From contig JAPFBL010001617.1 in NCBI GenBank assembly GCA_026182355.1, positions 9,053,001 through 9,117,000 of the forward strand: a stretch of DNA of 64,000 bases, written 5' to 3'. Position numbers and translations under genes: made by a program. Below the pieces are notes generated by a model. That model ran no database searches. It was not told the DNA's origin and worked only from the letters and a program-made list of their open reading frames with translations. Source of the DNA: Hermatobates lingyangjiaoensis (lineage: Eukaryota; Arthropoda; Insecta; Hemiptera; Hermatobatidae). Positions 60,599-64,000 of this stretch are shown piece by piece (the stretch's first letter is position 1; each line of letters starts with the position of its first letter).

Positions 60599-60719
60599 TG
60601 CCGTCTACTTTAATAAAATATGTTTACAAGAGAATCTGCTGCCAATATACACTAATATATATATATATATATATATGGGCCAAAATTCAAGTAAATCAAC
60701 ATTTTTGTTTGTTTTAAAT

Positions 60720-61680
60720 TACCAAATAAAAGGAAATAAGTCATACTATAGATAATAATTTTATGAATTCATGGCTATACGCAGGAATTTAGAAAACATT
60801 AAATTTGATGAGGAAGTACTAATAATTTACAGTTAGTAATTACCCCAATGGAATGAATTTGAAACGAATTTGAAAAATTAACGAAGTATTAAAGAAACAA
60901 AAGTCAATAATTAAATGATGGCTAACACCTTCACCTCAGAATAGAAAAATGTAAACAAATGGCAAACCCCAATTTTACACTTTTATAGTTTTCAGGATTT
61001 CCAGCTTAGATGACGTTGTAGAGAAAAATGGAATAACATTTGTAATTGACTATGAGTTTCAGATATTTCGTAAAGCCATTTTTTTAAACCATTTTGACCT
61101 GGTTTTTTTCTTTATAAATATTTTTTTTCTTTTTTAACGATTATAAGTTTTAAGCATTTAAATGTACCACATAAAAATTCATTTAGATAGGGCTCCTCAA
61201 TGCATTAATAAGGATGTCAATTTGGATCATTATTAGCGTACAGTACTATTCATAGAATAGTAGTACATACACAGAGTGTATTACTGTCTTCTGTTCTAAA
61301 TATAAAATTTATATCAGAGGGTAAACATATTTTAAATTTTACTACAAGTAAAATTGTGTTTGTCTTTTACTTACTGCCAATAGTTTGAAAAATATGTTAT
61401 ACGATTAAGGTACAGTTGAGTAAAAATAATAGAAGAATTACTTCAGTTTGCTGGGTTTTCAAAGTAATCTGATTTCTCGTTAAGCGACAAGCAATACAAA
61501 TTTTGGATTTATTCATTTATATTTAGAAAAAAAAACGGTTTAATTATTTAATAATAACTACTTTGTGTGACACTGTTATAATAAATGTTGGAAGTAATAT
61601 TGGTTTATGTGATCTCGTTTTATTTCACTATTTTTATAAGGATGTAAAATAAATTTTTGACAATGATAGAATATCTTGTT
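60720..61680. other. AT-rich DNA, nothing seen
   Basis: No frame or repeat that I can support. Confidence 0.4.
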
Positions 61681-61685
61681 AGAAA

Positions 61686-62590
61686 ATCTAAAGTGGACTA
61701 CATTCAACTTTACTATAAGTAAACATAATATCAAACTTCTTGGGTTTATGATATATAATGTCCCATTTAGTCAAAATATAAATCTCCACATGGGAGATGT
61801 TTATTAGTCTTTTATTCCGGAGGTAGTACAGATAGTGATGGGTCCACTTATCAATGTATATACTTATTTAAGTATATCACATCACTAATGCATATAAATA
61901 TCATTAGTATAACTATAGCAGTACTAACATTTTTGAAAAGCGAAAGTGTAGATTTCGGGTTACGACATAATCTCTTACAGGAGAACATGGCTTTTGTTTC
62001 AATAGCCAGTGGATCTCTTACATAGTTCATCTGACCTTCTACATTAAGATTTAAGACAAAGTTTCCAAATTTAAAAATTAGAAATATTCCTATTTTTTCT
62101 GAAAAATGTCAAAAACATGTAAGAAAAAATTTGGTTTAAGATAATTTTAATTTAAGATGTAGGATAATTTTATTTATTTTCAATCTGGATCAAAAATCTG
62201 ATGATTTTTTTCATTTACTACTTTTGTAGCTTCAAAGATAATGCCAAAATTTCAAGACTCTAAGATTAGTAGTTTTAGGACAAAAAAAAGTGTTGTCTAA
62301 AAACAGATTTTTGGCAAAGAAAAGTGACATCATGCATAATAGCTCCCAAACTATGCAGCACATTTACACTATAAGGCCAATTTTTGTGTAAAATATCAAT
62401 CTGATCCATTGAAGATTCTGGACCGTTGCTAGGCCACATACTCACCCACCCATCTATCCACACACACAGACATCATCGAAAAAACTTCATACGACGACTT
62501 TTAAGACCTCAAAACATGTAATTCCGTCAAAATTTCGAGATCGAATTTTTTCACAATCACCATAACATATAATAAAGTAAAAAATGAGTG
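61686..62590 (+). repeat. Composite family C plus inverted family B
   Basis: The left half is family C (TCAACTTTACTATAAGTAAA, AAAGCGAAAGTGTAGATTTC). From about 62160 it is the reverse complement of the family B 5' half (GCATAATAGCTCCCAAACTA, CACACACACAGACATCATCG, TTCGAGATCGAATTTTTTCA) and ends ATATAATAAAGT. Both ends therefore carry versions of TTTACTATAAGTAAA, so the whole could be one 0.9-kb element with short inverted ends. Confidence 0.75.
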
Positions 62591-62599
62591 AATGAATAG

Positions 62600-64000
62600 A
62601 AGCTTCATTGATATAAGCAGTTAATAAGTGTTTTATAAACAGAGATTGAGAGATGGCGATATGTAGTCGAGTAAAAGGATTCTATGTATTGATGTGTTTT
62701 CACTGGACCAGTTTGGGTGGTTGATATTTCTTGCACTCCTGGCGTTATGAGCAGAGGGAAGAATTGACACGGACTCTCAGCTGTACCGGCAAGATAGACA
62801 ACATTTTAACAGTTATCTATTAACGAAAAAACAAACTAGATTTTTAAAACACAAGTAATTTAGCTGTTATTTATTTGAATATTAAAATAGAATTGACGAA
62901 TGGACAATACTGGTGGTGTTGGTGGTGGGCTTTATTTGACGTACATGTGGATGAAGCTCCTTTCACAAACAGCCGGCTCTTGAAGCCCTTCACGTAAAGG
63001 CATCGACTTATCTATATTTAAACTTCGATCCCTGTGTGTAACAGACAAGTTGACGTTTCGGTAGATAAAAGTGACAAGCTATTTCACCTAGCCAAGGACC
63101 ACTTAATCCCAGTCCCTTCCTATCGAAATTGCGTAATTAGCCACTATCAGAAAGTCAGTATGACATTATCATTATTAGCTCTATAAATAAAATTGTAATA
63201 GACATATTTTGTTTTTATTATTTAAACATGGCCTACTAATGTATTACATGCTTTTAGGTACAATATTTTTAACTGCTAAAAGATACAACTTTTTTTGTAA
63301 AATAACTACAGAAATATAAAATATAATAATGCAGAAGAACCACAATAAACAGGTGATGATTCAATGAAGTATAAAACCAGAAGGAAAAAGGAAAGCAATA
63401 TGAGTAAATGCTCTGACGACAAAAAGTGAAAAGCCTCAGAGCATGTATTTCTATATTTTCTTTTTTTCTTGTGGTTTTTACTTTAAAATAAACATAATAT
63501 GTAATTAATTGAAAACATGATTATTTAAGAAGGAATTGAAATAAATTTAATGGAAAATTTACTACTAATTCAATATTCATACATTTCAATCAAATTCTAT
63601 ACAGGTCAAGTTAAAAAAATTAAAATAATTTTCGAATCGAAGTTAAATGAAAGTGAATTACAATTCAAAACTATGTACAAAATTTAATGAAAGATACAAT
63701 AAAATCTTTATGAGTTAGCGTCGAGTATTTTGGAGGTCATCTTACCCAGGAGAGAATGATCTCTCTGATGGATGTTAAACTGGTTGGGTGACAGCCTAGC
63801 CCCGACAGAAGGAAGAATTCCATAATTGAATAGACATTGTTAAATACACAAATTATTTAGTTCGTAGTATTTTAAATTACGAATTCTGATAATCTATATA
63901 GTCTATAGTGTATCTCTCATGGATATCAAATTAATGTACATGAATATATGATATTGGTTTTTTCGTCCGACATAGCATTATTCATAAAAATCTTTAAACA
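62600..64000. other. AT-rich DNA with two unassigned less AT-rich blocks
   Basis: Blocks at about 62690-62800 and 62920-63130, and a short one at 63720-63820, differ in composition from their surroundings and may be retrotransposon scraps. No proteins are recognisable. Confidence 0.35.

Overview
This 64 kb window looks like animal nuclear DNA, most likely from an insect. It is strongly AT-rich, has GT-AG spliceosomal introns, and is dense with transposon relics typical of arthropods: Penelope-like, Helitron, mariner, Merlin, hAT and RNase H-bearing non-LTR elements. A hemipteran is possible from the style of the repeats, but that is a guess.

Two host genes are clear, both on the plus strand. 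The first is the 3' end of an oxysterol-binding-protein-related gene of the ORP9 type, with four exons at 1400-1619, 2048-2169, 7239-7344 and 7671-7748; its upstream exons lie outside the window. The second is a complete eight-exon WDR45/WIPI4 gene at 15349-29151, encoding a 346-residue PROPPIN beta-propeller with an LRRG phosphoinositide-binding motif. Both products belong to phosphoinositide and lipid-transfer biology. Two further plus-strand segments (32499-32602 and 59706-59812) look like exons of genes I cannot name.

Layout: 0-8 kb is the ORP tail, its introns filled by Penelope fragments and their terminal cassettes. 8-15 kb is intergenic and holds a foldback element with an internal 52-bp satellite plus hAT remnants. 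15-29 kb is WDR45, whose introns carry Penelope-type cassettes, a mariner scrap, a non-autonomous Helitron, a Merlin transposase relic and a nearly full-length but broken mariner. 31-34 kb holds a Helitron helicase fragment followed by a decayed non-LTR retrotransposon. 34-64 kb is almost gene-free and consists of old repeats: families I call B, C, C2 and E, an inverted pair of Helitrons at 42.4-45.5 kb, a hAT-type MITE, TA microsatellites and more Penelope-type palindromes.

The most interesting recurring structure is a short cassette seen at about 15 sites in several sequence families. It reads CTGANGA, hairpin, GAAA, with flanking strands that can pair, as in a type I hammerhead ribozyme, but with one extra nucleotide before stem II. 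The cassettes usually occur as head-to-head inverted pairs beside TA arrays, and Penelope protein relics lie next to one cluster. Hammerhead motifs in Penelope-like elements are known; the extra nucleotide, the variety of families and the shared palindrome junction deserve a closer look.
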